Source: Dermabacteraceae bacterium TAE3-ERU27 (GTDB taxonomy: Bacteria > Actinomycetota > Actinomycetes > Actinomycetales > Dermabacteraceae). Taken from it: 64,000 nt of DNA. The DNA is taken from positions 518,798 to 582,797 of the forward strand of contig JAHUUL010000002.1 of assembly GCA_019218415.1 (NCBI GenBank). The letters are read 5' to 3'. Positions 33,366 to 43,066 of this stretch are shown one piece after another (the stretch's first letter is position 1; every line of letters begins with the position of its first letter). A program made the position numbers and the translations under genes. Under the pieces are notes generated by a model. The model searched no databases and had not been told where the DNA came from. It worked only from the letters and a program-made list of their open reading frames with translations.

Positions 33366-33581
33366 CTATCCGCCCTTGACCACCGAATCCATCGCCCGTT
33401 GGAACATGCCCACGATCGCTTCTTCCGCGACAGCCCACAAAACCACCACGATGCCGGCGGTCATGAGAGTAACCATCACCCAGCCGGGGACGTCTCCGCG
33501 TTCGTCTTCACGGACCCTGCGCATCAGGTTCTCGGCCACGCTATTCAAGGCGGCCATCATCTTTACCCCTACCTGTAGCAT
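33366..33581 (-). CDS. Flp-like small pilin candidate
   Basis: 71 residues: a charged start (MRRVREDERGDVPGW) then one helix, VMVTLMTAGIVVVLWAVAEE, and a short tail. It sits in the Tad cluster between tadC and the TadE-like genes, where the pilin gene is expected, and matches the size of actinobacterial Flp-like pilins, though the glutamate motif of classic Flp is not obvious. It is the best candidate for the main fibre subunit. Confidence 0.65.
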   Translation of the reverse strand: MLQVGVKMMAALNSVAENLMRRVREDERGDVPGWVMVTLMTAGIVVVLWAVAEEAIVGMFQRAMDSVVKGG

Positions 33582-33658
33582 TACTTTTCCTTTCCGCGGC
33601 TCCTTCGCCGCTTTTATCTATCCCTATCCAGGTTTCTAACTAGCTAGCTACCGTTTAT

Positions 33659-34575
33659 CTAAGGCCCGATCCGCAGCACGGCTATGGCCGGGAAGATCGC
33701 GTAAATAACCACCAGCGGCAAAATGCAGAAAACCACGGGTACCAGCATGTAAATCTCGCGTTTACCGGCGGTTTCCATGAGTTCCCGCTGCGCCGCCTCG
33801 CGAACGTCTTTTGCCTGCGCACGCAGCACCGCGGCCAGCGGCGTGCCTCGTTCGAGAGAGATCGCCACCCCCTGGGCAAAGCGGGCGAAGGTCTCCAGCG
33901 GGGTCCTGTCGGCCAGTTCCGCGAGCGCCCGCCCCACCGGATCTCCCGCCTGCACCCTGGCAAGCACGTGAGAAAACTCGTCCACCAAACTTCCCCGGCA
34001 GATTCTGGTAATCCGCTCATCGCGGCGATAGGGGTTTCTCCCGCAGCGACGGCGAGCGCCAGCATGTCTACCAGTGCGGGAAACTCACGCAGCATTTGTC
34101 TGCTGCGGCGTCGGGTTTGTACCCCAAGCAACCATTCCCGCGAAAGCGCTCCACCCAGGCAGAAACAGAAAACCAGCAGGGAACTGCGCGTGAACCCAAT
34201 CCCTCGGCTCATAGCAAGCAGCAGTGCCAGCACTGTGCCGAAGGCAAGTCCCGCGCCCGCGGTAAGTAGCTGTGCGTGGCGAAACTGCTCCGGAGTAAGC
34301 GGGCTTCCCGCGAGGCGGAGGCGTCTTTCCAGGTGGTTCCTGTCCCCTATCGCTCCGGCGTACCAGTTATGTAAGCGAGCTAGCCACGGCTTTAAAAGTA
34401 CGCGCAGGTTAGCTCCCAATCCCTCCCCCACCACAGGTTTTACCTGCCGCTTCACGTAGGGGTCTATTCGCAGGGCCGGATCTGGCCGATGGCTCCAAGG
34501 GGAAGCACGCAAACACAGCAGGAGGCCGCAGGCCAGCGTCGCAAAAATCAGGAAAGACAGCAGATACGGGCTCAT
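33659..34575 (-). pseudogene. tadC: TadC-like pilus inner-membrane protein, frameshifted
   Basis: Two frames together make a normal TadC of about 300 residues. The first (34575 to about 33988) has the N-terminal helices and LVDMLALAVAAGETPIAAMS, then leaves frame after PESAGEV. The second (about 33988 to 33659) resumes with VDEFSHVLARVQAGDPVGRA, LERGTPLAAVLRAQAKDVRE and the final helix (MLVPVVFCILPLVVIYAIFP). Adding one T to the TTT at 33987-33989 gives EVLVDEF, so a one-base deletion is the likely cause. If real, pilus assembly should fail, because TadC is a core platform protein. Confidence 0.85.
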
Positions 34576-35435
34576 GCGAATACCCTTTCGTCCCTGGGGA
34601 GCCGGGCTATCGCCAGCATGACGCGGTAAGCAAGCAGCGAAATGCCCGCTCCCGCCAGCATGAGCAGTGCGCCCGCGGGAGAGTTATAGGCAAGCCGGGC
34701 CGGTTCTCTGGTGCTCATCAATATCAACACCAGCCAAGGAGCGCACAGGGCTAAGCGCGCAGCGTTTACCGTCCAGCTCTGCCTTGCGGCAAGCTCCCCA
34801 CGCAGCCTGAGATCGTCGCGCAGGAAACTGGAAAGCGTGGCTAGTAGTGTGCCGATGTCGCTCCCACCCACTTCTCTGGTGAGCCGTAGCGCCTCTAAAA
34901 CCCGGTCCGCTACAGGATCGGCCAAGCGCTGCTTTAGTCGGGAGAGGCAGTGGGTAAAGTCGCCGCTTGCCTGGAAGTCTCTGCTGAAACCGCGAAAAGG
35001 CTCGCGCAGCGGAAGCGGCCCCTTCTCCCCCACCTGGATGAGCGCTTCGGGCAATGACAATCCGGCACGCAGCGCCGACGCAATATGATCCACCACCTCC
35101 GGCCAGACGGCACGCAGGGAGTCTGCACGTCTACGTGCGAGCATGCGTAGCAGCAGGAGGGGCGAGCAGGCGGCGGCAAAGGCCAAAATCGCGGCTAACA
35201 CCGGTACACCGCTCAATGCGAGGGAAAGCATCCCCGTAAACAGAAATGCAACCGTGCTTGCGCAAAGCACGTGCCAGGGCCTTAACGCGGGCAGCCCGGC
35301 GCTGTATCCCAGGGAACGCAGCCCGGCGCTAATTCTGTTTTTAGTTACCCGTTTGCCGCCTTTCGGGGGCCAGAAGGAAAGCCAGATGCTGCACAGGCCG
35401 GCTCCCAAGCAGGCCCCCAGCAGTATTCCCGCCAT
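34572..35435 (-). CDS. tadB: TadB-like pilus inner-membrane protein
   Basis: 287 residues from the ATG at 35435, which has GGGAGG nine bases upstream. A T2SSF (GspF) domain covers LRAVWPEVVDHIASALRAGL through LTREVGGSDIGTLLATLSSF, with membrane helices on each side. It pairs with TadC as the platform on which TadA acts. The stop overlaps the tadC start by four bases, and tadA ends four bases upstream. Confidence 0.88.
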   Translation of the reverse strand: MAGILLGACLGAGLCSIWLSFWPPKGGKRVTKNRISAGLRSLGYSAGLPALRPWHVLCASTVAFLFTGMLSLALSGVPVLAAILAFAAACSPLLLLRMLARRRADSLRAVWPEVVDHIASALRAGLSLPEALIQVGEKGPLPLREPFRGFSRDFQASGDFTHCLSRLKQRLADPVADRVLEALRLTREVGGSDIGTLLATLSSFLRDDLRLRGELAARQSWTVNAARLALCAPWLVLILMSTREPARLAYNSPAGALLMLAGAGISLLAYRVMLAIARLPRDERVFA

Positions 35436-35439
35436 TGCT

Positions 35440-36654
35440 TTACCCTCCCAGGAGGTCGGAAAGATCGAACCCCGCCGCAGCGAAGCGCTCCGCATGCGGC
35501 GGATAGGCCCCGCCTCTTACCAGCGCACCGCCCCTGCGTTCAAACAGGGTGCCAACCTCTACCACCCCGTTTTCCGCCCTGCCCGATAGCGCGCAAATTT
35601 CCGCCACGCGCCGCTGCCCGTCGCCGCTCATTTCTAGGTGCACCACCACATCTATGCAGTTAGCGACCGTCGGCACCACGAATTTTTGGCTGACGTTTTC
35701 CCCCGCCAACAGCGGCAGGGTGCAAAGTTTTGTGAACGCGTCACGCGCGCTGTTCGCGTGCAGGCTGGACATCGCTGGCACGCCAGCGTTCATCGCCACC
35801 AGCATGTCCAGGCTTTCGGCCTCGCGCACCTCCCCCACCACAATCCTGCCGGGGCGCATACGCAGCGATTCGCGCACCAGTCGACGCATACTGATTTCTC
35901 CGTTACCTTCCAGGTTCACCTGGCGGCACTGCATCGCCACCACGTCACGCAGCGGTAGCTGCAGCTCAAATACCTCTTCTATCGTCACCACCCGTTCGCG
36001 CGGGTTGATCGCCCCGCCCAGGCAGTTCAGGAAGGTGGTTTTCCCAACTCCCGTGGCACCGCTAACCAAAAAATTGAGCCCGCTTTTCACCGCCGCATCC
36101 AAGAAGCGGGCAACCTGAGCGCTTAGCGATCCCAACGGCACCAGGTCATCCAGGCATTGCGCCCGGGCAATGAACTTGCGGATATTTAACGCCCAGTGGC
36201 GGCGGGTGACGGGCGGAATAACGGCGTGCAGCCGGCTTCCGTCAGGCAGCATGGCATCAACGAACGGGCTGGACAGATCGAGCCTGCGGCCCGTGGCGGC
36301 GAGCATGCGCTCCACGAGCGCCCGCACCTCATCCGCGCTAAGCACCGTGGCCGTCAGCTCGGGCCTGCCGCGCCGGGCGCAAAACAACTCGCCCGGCGAA
36401 TTGAGCCAGAGCTCCTCCACCTCGGGATCGTCCAGGTATGCCTGGAGCTGCCCGAAACCACCTATGCGCGAAGCGACCTCGGCTACCAGACCATCAATGC
36501 CTTCCCCGCCGCGGGTCGCGCTCGCCCCGGTACGGGCCTCGTAATCTGCCACGGCCTCCCGCACCAACGGCTCCAGCCCCGCACCGGAGGCATCGAAACC
36601 GCGCCTGCGGATGAGTTCCCGCACGTCCTCTTCAATTACCGTAGCTAGAGCCAT
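35440..36654 (-). CDS. tadA: TadA/CpaF pilus assembly ATPase
   Basis: 404 residues. The P-loop GATGVGKTTFLN is near residue 200, the Asp box near TIEEVFELQL, Walker B RIVVGEVREAES, and the His box SSLHANSARDAF. This hexameric secretion ATPase powers Flp pilus extension. It is the first gene of the minus-strand Tad block. A helical N-terminal region precedes the ATPase core, as in other CpaF proteins. The CpaE-like and CpaB-like genes are 10-12 kb away, in a separate block. Confidence 0.93.
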   Translation of the reverse strand: MALATVIEEDVRELIRRRGFDASGAGLEPLVREAVADYEARTGASATRGGEGIDGLVAEVASRIGGFGQLQAYLDDPEVEELWLNSPGELFCARRGRPELTATVLSADEVRALVERMLAATGRRLDLSSPFVDAMLPDGSRLHAVIPPVTRRHWALNIRKFIARAQCLDDLVPLGSLSAQVARFLDAAVKSGLNFLVSGATGVGKTTFLNCLGGAINPRERVVTIEEVFELQLPLRDVVAMQCRQVNLEGNGEISMRRLVRESLRMRPGRIVVGEVREAESLDMLVAMNAGVPAMSSLHANSARDAFTKLCTLPLLAGENVSQKFVVPTVANCIDVVVHLEMSGDGQRRVAEICALSGRAENGVVEVGTLFERRGGALVRGGAYPPHAERFAAAGFDLSDLLGG

Positions 36655-36808
36655 CGCGCCTCCTCCTTGAGCCGCAGACTTTAAGATGGTTTTGTCTTAG
36701 GTATTAGCCACATTAGCCGCCACCCAGGCTTTAGAATAGAGAGCTTTTTCTGCCAGGATTGGCCAGTGTGGATAACCTCCACAGCACAACGGAAACGTAA
36801 GGGAACCA

Positions 36809-37861
36809 ATGACGCCTACGCGCGCACCGAAGCTGCACGAACTCCCCTGGAAATACATCATGCGTCGCTCGCTGCACGAATTTACGCGCAACGACTGCAT
36901 GGATCTAGCGGCGGGCCTCACCTACTACGCCGTGCTTTCCCTGGTCCCCGGCCTGCTGGCCGTCGTCTCCGTGCTGGGCCTGGTCGGTCAGGCGGCCGAC
37001 TCCCAGGAAGCCATGCTCGGCGTGGTGCAGCAGTTCGTGCCGGGCGAGGCGGGCAAGACCGCCACGCAGATTATTTCCGGGCTGTCGGCCACCGGCGGCA
37101 GCGGCATCACGTTGATCATCGGTATCGTTACCGCCCTCTGGTCGGCCTCCGGCTACGTGGGGGCTTTCGGCCGCGCCGGTAACCGCCTCTACGGGGTGCG
37201 CGAGGGCCGCCCGTTCTACGTGCTCAAGCCCGTGCTGCTGATCGTGACCTTCTTCCTCTTGCTGTGCGTCGTGCTGATCATCTTTATGGCCGCGCTCTCC
37301 GGCAGCATCGCGCAAACCGTCGGCTCCTTCATCGGCTTCGGCCCGCAGGCCGCACAAATCTGGGACCTGGCCAAGCTACCTGCGGTAATCCTGCTGGCAA
37401 TCCTGATGGTCGGCCTGCTTTACCACTTCACCCCGAACATTAAGCACACCCGGTTCCGCCTGCTCTCCCCCGGCGCCGCCTTCGCCTTCCTCGCGATGGT
37501 GCTGGCCTCCTTGGGCTTCGGGTTCTACGTCGCCTACTTCAGCAAGTATCCGAACACCTACGGTGCGCTCGCGGGTGTGATCGTCATGCTGCTGTGGATC
37601 TGGATCATCAACAACACCCTGCTCCTCGGCCTCGCACTCGACGCCGAGGTAACGCGCGGCCGCCAGCTTGAACGTGGAATCGACGCGGAAAAGGAAATTC
37701 GCCTGCCCGCGCGTAGCAACAAGATGATCGCGAAGCTCGACGAAGCTCAGGAGAACCTGATCAGCGAGGCCCGCGAAATCCGCCTGCGCCCCCTACACGC
37801 GGAACACAGCGTCGAGGTCCCGAACCTCCCCGCCAGCGCCTCCCCCGCAACGGGCGACTAA
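36809..37861 (+). CDS. YihY/BrkB family membrane protein
   Basis: 350 residues. The family motif DLAAGLTYYAVLSLVPGLLA is near residue 33, with about six membrane helices and the late conserved YGALAGVIVMLLWIWIINNT. A polar tail of about 60 residues follows (AEKEIRLPARSNK, then an acidic stretch). These proteins were once mis-called ribonuclease BN; their function is unclear. It is divergent from tadA over 154 bases. Confidence 0.93.
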   Translation: MTPTRAPKLHELPWKYIMRRSLHEFTRNDCMDLAAGLTYYAVLSLVPGLLAVVSVLGLVGQAADSQEAMLGVVQQFVPGEAGKTATQIISGLSATGGSGITLIIGIVTALWSASGYVGAFGRAGNRLYGVREGRPFYVLKPVLLIVTFFLLLCVVLIIFMAALSGSIAQTVGSFIGFGPQAAQIWDLAKLPAVILLAILMVGLLYHFTPNIKHTRFRLLSPGAAFAFLAMVLASLGFGFYVAYFSKYPNTYGALAGVIVMLLWIWIINNTLLLGLALDAEVTRGRQLERGIDAEKEIRLPARSNKMIAKLDEAQENLISEAREIRLRPLHAEHSVEVPNLPASASPATGD

Positions 37862-37887
37862 GACGAGCGGAAACCAGGGGTACTACC

Positions 37888-39195
37888 GTGGGGGCACCGC
37901 GTATCGCAAACCTGCTACCGAAGGGTGATGCACCGCCTCAATCACGCCCGTACCGTAAGGGAGTGGATAGGCAGCAACACGGTGAGGACCCATTCCGCTG
38001 GCTGGTAGAACATCCCCTCGTCACTGACGCGGTGGTGTTCGGCCTGGTCGGCCAGGTAGCGATTTTCAGCCTGACGCTGCTACTCGGGGTTACCTCCGAA
38101 AGGCACGCTATCTTTTACGTGCTCTACAACTGCCTGATGGTTGCCTGCGCTATCCCGCTGCGCAAATACCCGGTCCAGGCAACGCTCGTAATCGCTCTCC
38201 TCGCGCTCATACATTTGCTCTGGGATTCCCTGATCCCCGGCGACGCCATGATTTTTTATGCTCTCTACTGCGCGATCGTGTACGGCAGCGAACGCTTTGG
38301 CCGCTTCGCCCTCAAACTGGCCATTTTCGGCATGCTGATTCAGGTGGTAGTGAGCATGACCCGGGTAGCGCGCTTTTACTCCTACGAACTACCGCTCATC
38401 GCTAATCCCGGCTCTGTACGCACCGTTAGCGTGCTCGTTTTCGGCTCCCTGCTAATCTTCGCCACCTGGGCATACGCAAAGTTTCAGCGGGCGAAACGCT
38501 CCCAGCTCGTACTTGCCGAGGAACGCGCTAAGCAAGCGGAACGCGAACGCAGCCAGTCGGCCGAGCTCGCGGTGGCGGCGGAACGCAGCCGGATCGCCAG
38601 GGAAATGCACGATGTGGTGGCACATTCGCTTTCCGTGATGATCGCGCAGGCGGACGGTGGCATCTATGCCGCCGCCTATAAGCCAGAAAAGGCCACGCAA
38701 GCGCTGCAAACCATTGCCGACACGGGGCGCGAGGCGCTTTCCGACATGCGCGGCCTGCTCGGTATCCTGCGCCAAAACGAAGAAACCAGCTACGGCCCAC
38801 AACCGGGCCTGGAAACCCTGCCCGAACTCATAGAGCGGGTGCGCGCCGCCGGCGTGCCGACACAACTGCGGTTGCAGGGCGATCCCGCGACGGTGCCGCA
38901 GGCGCTGGAGCTGTCGGCCTTCCGCGTCTGCCAAGAAGCGCTCACGAACGTGATCAAGCACGCCGGGGAGGGCGCGAGCGCCCTGGTGGAGGTAGATATA
39001 GCGGCAGATGCCCTGACCATTATCGTGACCGACGACGGCCAGGGCTACGACCCCCACAGCGACGGGCGCGGGCACGGCCTGAGCGGGGTGCGCGAGCGCC
39101 TCAGCGCCTACGGTGGCACACTGGAGACGGGGCCGCTGCCGCGCGGCGGTTTTAGGGTGCGGGCGCTGTTCCCGCTACAGCAAGGAGAGCACTGA
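37888..39195 (+). CDS. NarL-type sensor histidine kinase
   Basis: 435 residues, GTG start. Five or six membrane helices (residues about 45-200) form a membrane sensor without an obvious outside domain. A coiled region (LAEERAKQAERERSQSAELA) leads to the HisKA_3 box RIAREMHDVVAHSLSVMI, where the His accepts phosphate, then an ATPase domain with DDGQGYDPHSDGRGHGLSGV. The stop overlaps the response regulator start by one base, making a coupled pair. The ABC transporter just downstream is a likely target. Confidence 0.92.
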   Translation: MGAPRIANLLPKGDAPPQSRPYRKGVDRQQHGEDPFRWLVEHPLVTDAVVFGLVGQVAIFSLTLLLGVTSERHAIFYVLYNCLMVACAIPLRKYPVQATLVIALLALIHLLWDSLIPGDAMIFYALYCAIVYGSERFGRFALKLAIFGMLIQVVVSMTRVARFYSYELPLIANPGSVRTVSVLVFGSLLIFATWAYAKFQRAKRSQLVLAEERAKQAERERSQSAELAVAAERSRIAREMHDVVAHSLSVMIAQADGGIYAAAYKPEKATQALQTIADTGREALSDMRGLLGILRQNEETSYGPQPGLETLPELIERVRAAGVPTQLRLQGDPATVPQALELSAFRVCQEALTNVIKHAGEGASALVEVDIAADALTIIVTDDGQGYDPHSDGRGHGLSGVRERLSAYGGTLETGPLPRGGFRVRALFPLQQGEH

Positions 39196-39863
39196 TGAGC
39201 GACCAGATCCGCGTTCTGCTCGTGGACGATCAGCCCCTGATCAGGGCGGGTTTCTCCATGGTTATCGACTCCCAGCCCGACATGGAGGTTATCGGCCAGG
39301 CCTGTGACGGCATAGAGGCCCTGGCTTTCGCGCGGGCGCACCGCTGCGACATCGTGCTGATGGACGTACGCATGCCCCGCATGGACGGTATCGAGGCGGC
39401 CGCCGCGCTCACCACAGAAGGCAGCGACGGCCCGCGCATCATCATGCTCACCACGTTCGACCTCGACGAATACGTCATGCGCGCCATCCGCTGCGGCGCA
39501 AGCGGGTTCCTCCTGAAAGACGCCAGGCCGGAGGATCTGCTGTCGGCCATTCGCACCGTGCACAGCGGTGACGCGGTTATCGCCCCCTCCGCCACCCGGC
39601 GGCTCATGGAACACATGGCCACGAACGGCCCGCTCGCGGAGGTAGACACGAAACGTCTAGAGACGCTAACCGAGCGCGAACGTGAAGTGCTCACGCTGAT
39701 CGCCAAGGGCCGCTCCAACCAGGAAATAGCGGACGAACTCTTCGTGGCCGAGGCGACGGTAAAAACGCACGTCGGCAGGATCCTCGCCAAGCTGGATGCG
39801 CGCGATCGCGTGCAGGCCGTGATCGCCGCCTACGATTGCGGTCTTGTCCGCGCGGGCAAATAG
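39195..39863 (+). CDS. LuxR/NarL-family response regulator
   Basis: 222 residues. The receiver has DD near residue 10 (LLVDDQPLIRAGF), phospho-acceptor Asp in VLMDVRMPRMDG, and the Lys in GFLLKDARPEDL. The C-terminal helix-turn-helix is LTEREREVLTLIAKGRSNQE then ATVKTHVGRILAKL. It is the partner of the kinase just before it. Its position ahead of a MacB/FtsX-like transporter suggests it controls that operon. Confidence 0.95.
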   Translation: MSDQIRVLLVDDQPLIRAGFSMVIDSQPDMEVIGQACDGIEALAFARAHRCDIVLMDVRMPRMDGIEAAAALTTEGSDGPRIIMLTTFDLDEYVMRAIRCGASGFLLKDARPEDLLSAIRTVHSGDAVIAPSATRRLMEHMATNGPLAEVDTKRLETLTEREREVLTLIAKGRSNQEIADELFVAEATVKTHVGRILAKLDARDRVQAVIAAYDCGLVRAGK

Positions 39864-39935
39864 TCATACTTGAGTAGCACCCCGAGTATTCCTCGGGAGG
39901 ATGTTTCCCCGCGCGCACGGTGACATGCTGCGGGT

Positions 39936-40625
39936 ATGAACGAAATAGCCATCAGCGCACGAAATCTGGTTAAGACCTACGGCAGCGGCGAAGCTGCCGT
40001 CAGGGCGGTAGACGATATTAGTCTGGACATCACGCAAGGCACGTTCACCTCCATCATGGGGCCGTCCGGCTCGGGTAAGTCCACGCTGATGCACCTGCTG
40101 GCCGGGCTGGACAGCCTGGACTCGGGCAGCATCGTCATCTCCGGCACCGATATCAGCACGCTCTCCGATAACGCCCTCACCAAATTCCGCCGTGACAACA
40201 TCGGCTTCATTTTCCAGCGTTTCAACCTACTCCCGATGCTGAGCGCGAAGCAGAACATTCTGCTGCCGCTGGATCTGGCGGGCAGGAAGCCGCAGCGCGG
40301 CAAGCTGGAAGAGCTGGCAGCCACGCTCGGCCTCACCGAACGCCTGGGGCACCTGCCCTCGCAACTTTCCGGCGGCCAGATCCAGCGCGTCGCGATTGCC
40401 CGTGCCCTCATCACCTCCCCCTCCGTCATCTTTGCCGACGAGCCCACGGGCAACCTGGACACGGCCAGTGGTAGCGAGGTGCTGCGACTGCTGCGCATGG
40501 CGGTGGACGAGCTGGGCCAGACGGTAGTGATGGTCACCCACGAACCCGACGCCGCAGCCGTCGGTGACCGCGTGCTCACCCTGGTAGACGGCAAGATCGA
40601 TCAGGATGCGGGGACAGCGCGATGA
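39936..40625 (+). CDS. ABC transporter ATPase (MacB/LolD-like)
   Basis: 229 residues, a compact nucleotide-binding domain. Walker A GPSGSGKST, Q-loop FIFQRFNLLP, signature LSGGQIQRVAIARAL, Walker B VIFADEPTGNLDT, H-loop TVVMVTHEPD. Its stop overlaps the start of the FtsX-like permease by four bases. Such pairs act in peptide or antibiotic resistance or envelope release; the adjoining two-component system fits a stress-sensing role. Confidence 0.95.
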   Translation: MNEIAISARNLVKTYGSGEAAVRAVDDISLDITQGTFTSIMGPSGSGKSTLMHLLAGLDSLDSGSIVISGTDISTLSDNALTKFRRDNIGFIFQRFNLLPMLSAKQNILLPLDLAGRKPQRGKLEELAATLGLTERLGHLPSQLSGGQIQRVAIARALITSPSVIFADEPTGNLDTASGSEVLRLLRMAVDELGQTVVMVTHEPDAAAVGDRVLTLVDGKIDQDAGTAR

Positions 40626-43066
40626 GCCGTATAAAGATCACTCCCCTACGCAGGCACCTGGCGGCTATCGTCACAATCATGCTCGCCTCGGCTTTCGCCA
40701 CCGCGATGATCCTGGGCGGCAACGTGATGCGTGCCTACACCGAAAACTTCCTGCAGGGCACCACCCCCGACGCCGACATCGTCTTTTCTCTACCGCATGA
40801 GGAACTGGGGCAGCTCCCGCCGGACACGCTAAGCGAGTACTGGCCTTACAAGCTGGCATACGTAAACCTGGACGAAAAGCACGCGGACACCGACCTACTA
40901 CTGGTCCCGACCCCGCAGGGCCGCGCCCTGCCTAAGGTCGTGGCGGGCAGCCTGCCCCACGAAAGCGGAGAGGTCGCCCTCACCAGCGACGCCGCTTCAC
41001 AGGCGAACGTAAAGGTAGGCGAGACGCTAAAGACGGATGCCACCATCCCGCTGCGGGTAACCGGCATCGTGAGCCCCTTCACCGGTTCTTCTAGCGGCCC
41101 CACGGCCGTCACCACCCCGGAGACCTTCGACAAGCTGGGGGCGTTTGCCCACGTTCCCGACAGCTACTACGCAATTAGTAAGCTGCCGCCGAAAGAAGCG
41201 GTAAAGAAGCTGTCCCAGGTCGCCAACATGGAATCCGTGAAGACCCTGGAGGAGCATCAAGAAACCCAACGCGCAATGTTCTCGGGTTTCTTCGCTGCGA
41301 TCAACGCAATCGGCCTGGTATTCACCGGTATCGCGGTCGTCACCGGCATAGTGGTGGTTGGTAACACCTTCGCGGTGACGGTGGCGCAGCAGATCCGCAG
41401 CCTCGCCATGCTGCGCCTGGTAGGGGCTTCCCGGGGCCGGGTGCGGCGAATAATCCTGCGTGATTCGCTGTTCGTCGGCCTGATCGGATCGCTGCTGGGA
41501 GCGGCAATCGCTAACCTGCTGGCCTACGGACTGATCGTGGCTTTCCAGGAGAGCCTGCGTATCGAATACACCGCCGTAGTTAGTCCGCTGGCACTAGCCT
41601 TGCCGTTCCTGCTCGGCCTCGGCATGGCGCTGTTTGGCGGGCTGATCCCGGCGCGCGCCGCCACGAAGGTGACGCCGCTGGAGGCGCTGCGTCCGCGCGA
41701 AGCCACCAGCGGGTTCGGCGGCGGCAAGCTACGCGCCGCGTTCACGCTGCTGTCGCTCGTCTCCGGCATCTCCCTCATCGGGTACGGCTATTACCTGGTG
41801 AGCAGGGAGAACGCCCTGGAAAATTCCCTCCTGCTGCCGGTAGGTTTCGCCACCCTCGGCGGGGCTCTCGTGTTCGTCGGCGCGGTTGTCGGCACCATCT
41901 TCCTGATCCGCCCCGTCGCCGCTTTGTTCGCTGCCTTGCTGCCCCGCACAGGCGCGCTCTCGCTGCGGATGGCGGTTAAGAACCTGGCTCGCTACCCCCG
42001 ACGCAGCGCGGCCACCGTATCGGCGGTGCTGATCGCATCGCTGATCATGATGACCCTGGCAGTCGGGGCCGCCACCGCCACCGCGTCCCTGGAAGGACAG
42101 GTGGAGACCAAACGACCGTTCGACGTGATTGCACGCGGCGATAACGTAACTAACCTGCGTAAATCGTTCGATTCGTTGGACGACACCCGTGCCAGCGCGG
42201 TGTTCCCGGCGGGAGACATCGAACTGTCTCGCAACGTGCAAACGATGACCCTGTTTGGGGCTAGCCCGGAGCAGGTTCGCCAGACAACCAACCTGAATGC
42301 CGTGGCCGATGCAATCGCCGATAACACGGTGGTGCTTGGCGCGGACCGCGCCGAGAGCTTCAAGGTGAAGGACGGACAGGTGAGCGACCTGCCCGGCAAG
42401 TCCGGCCCGGTAAAGCTAACTTTCAAGGTGGTCGGAGACAGCAACTACTCGTTCACCACTCCCAAAACCCTGGAAAGCCTTGAGCTGACCAGGCCCGAGC
42501 AGGTGCTGATCGTTTCCCTGAAGCCACTGGAGCAGAGGGAGATGAAAAAGAAGGAGATTCAGAAAAAGATAGACGAATGGGCCGCCCAAAACGGCACTAG
42601 CGTGCGTACGATCGAGCTGCCGTTCACCGAGAAAGCCACCTATCAGGAGACGATAAACAACGTGCTCTGGGTAGCGATCGTGCTGCTGGGGGCCGCAGTC
42701 GCCGTCGCGATCGTAGGCGTTGCCAACACGCTTTCGCTCTCCGTGGTGGAGCGGACCGGCGAAAATGCCTTGCTGCGTGCCCTGGGAACCAGCCGCAGCC
42801 AGATACGGGCGATACTCGCCTGGGAGGGCATTCTGCTTTCCGCTCTGGGGGCCGGGCTCGGCTGTCTGCTGGGCAGCGCCCTCGGGGTGGCGGGAGTATC
42901 GGTACTGCTGTCAGCAGTGGTGAAAATCGTGCCGACGCTGCCTTACGCACAGCTCGCGTCGTTGCTCATCTGCGCGGTACTGGCTGGCCTGATCGCGTCT
43001 GTGATCCCCGGCTGGCGGGCCTCCCAGGCGCAGCCCGCAACTGCTCTAGCTAACGAAGAGGCCTAG
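40622..43066 (+). CDS. FtsX-like ABC permease
   Basis: 814 residues with two FtsX/MacB permease repeats. Membrane segments lie near residues 15-35, 220-330 and, after a middle pair, 445-475 and 680-800. Large outside loops of about 190 residues each follow the first helix of each half. It belongs to the long actinobacterial FtsX-permease type, usually an antimicrobial-peptide detoxifier or lipoprotein handler; the substrate is unknown. It shares ATGA with the ATPase gene. It converges on a small membrane-protein gene with a four-base overlap. Confidence 0.93.
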   Translation: MSRIKITPLRRHLAAIVTIMLASAFATAMILGGNVMRAYTENFLQGTTPDADIVFSLPHEELGQLPPDTLSEYWPYKLAYVNLDEKHADTDLLLVPTPQGRALPKVVAGSLPHESGEVALTSDAASQANVKVGETLKTDATIPLRVTGIVSPFTGSSSGPTAVTTPETFDKLGAFAHVPDSYYAISKLPPKEAVKKLSQVANMESVKTLEEHQETQRAMFSGFFAAINAIGLVFTGIAVVTGIVVVGNTFAVTVAQQIRSLAMLRLVGASRGRVRRIILRDSLFVGLIGSLLGAAIANLLAYGLIVAFQESLRIEYTAVVSPLALALPFLLGLGMALFGGLIPARAATKVTPLEALRPREATSGFGGGKLRAAFTLLSLVSGISLIGYGYYLVSRENALENSLLLPVGFATLGGALVFVGAVVGTIFLIRPVAALFAALLPRTGALSLRMAVKNLARYPRRSAATVSAVLIASLIMMTLAVGAATATASLEGQVETKRPFDVIARGDNVTNLRKSFDSLDDTRASAVFPAGDIELSRNVQTMTLFGASPEQVRQTTNLNAVADAIADNTVVLGADRAESFKVKDGQVSDLPGKSGPVKLTFKVVGDSNYSFTTPKTLESLELTRPEQVLIVSLKPLEQREMKKKEIQKKIDEWAAQNGTSVRTIELPFTEKATYQETINNVLWVAIVLLGAAVAVAIVGVANTLSLSVVERTGENALLRALGTSRSQIRAILAWEGILLSALGAGLGCLLGSALGVAGVSVLLSAVVKIVPTLPYAQLASLLICAVLAGLIASVIPGWRASQAQPATALANEEA

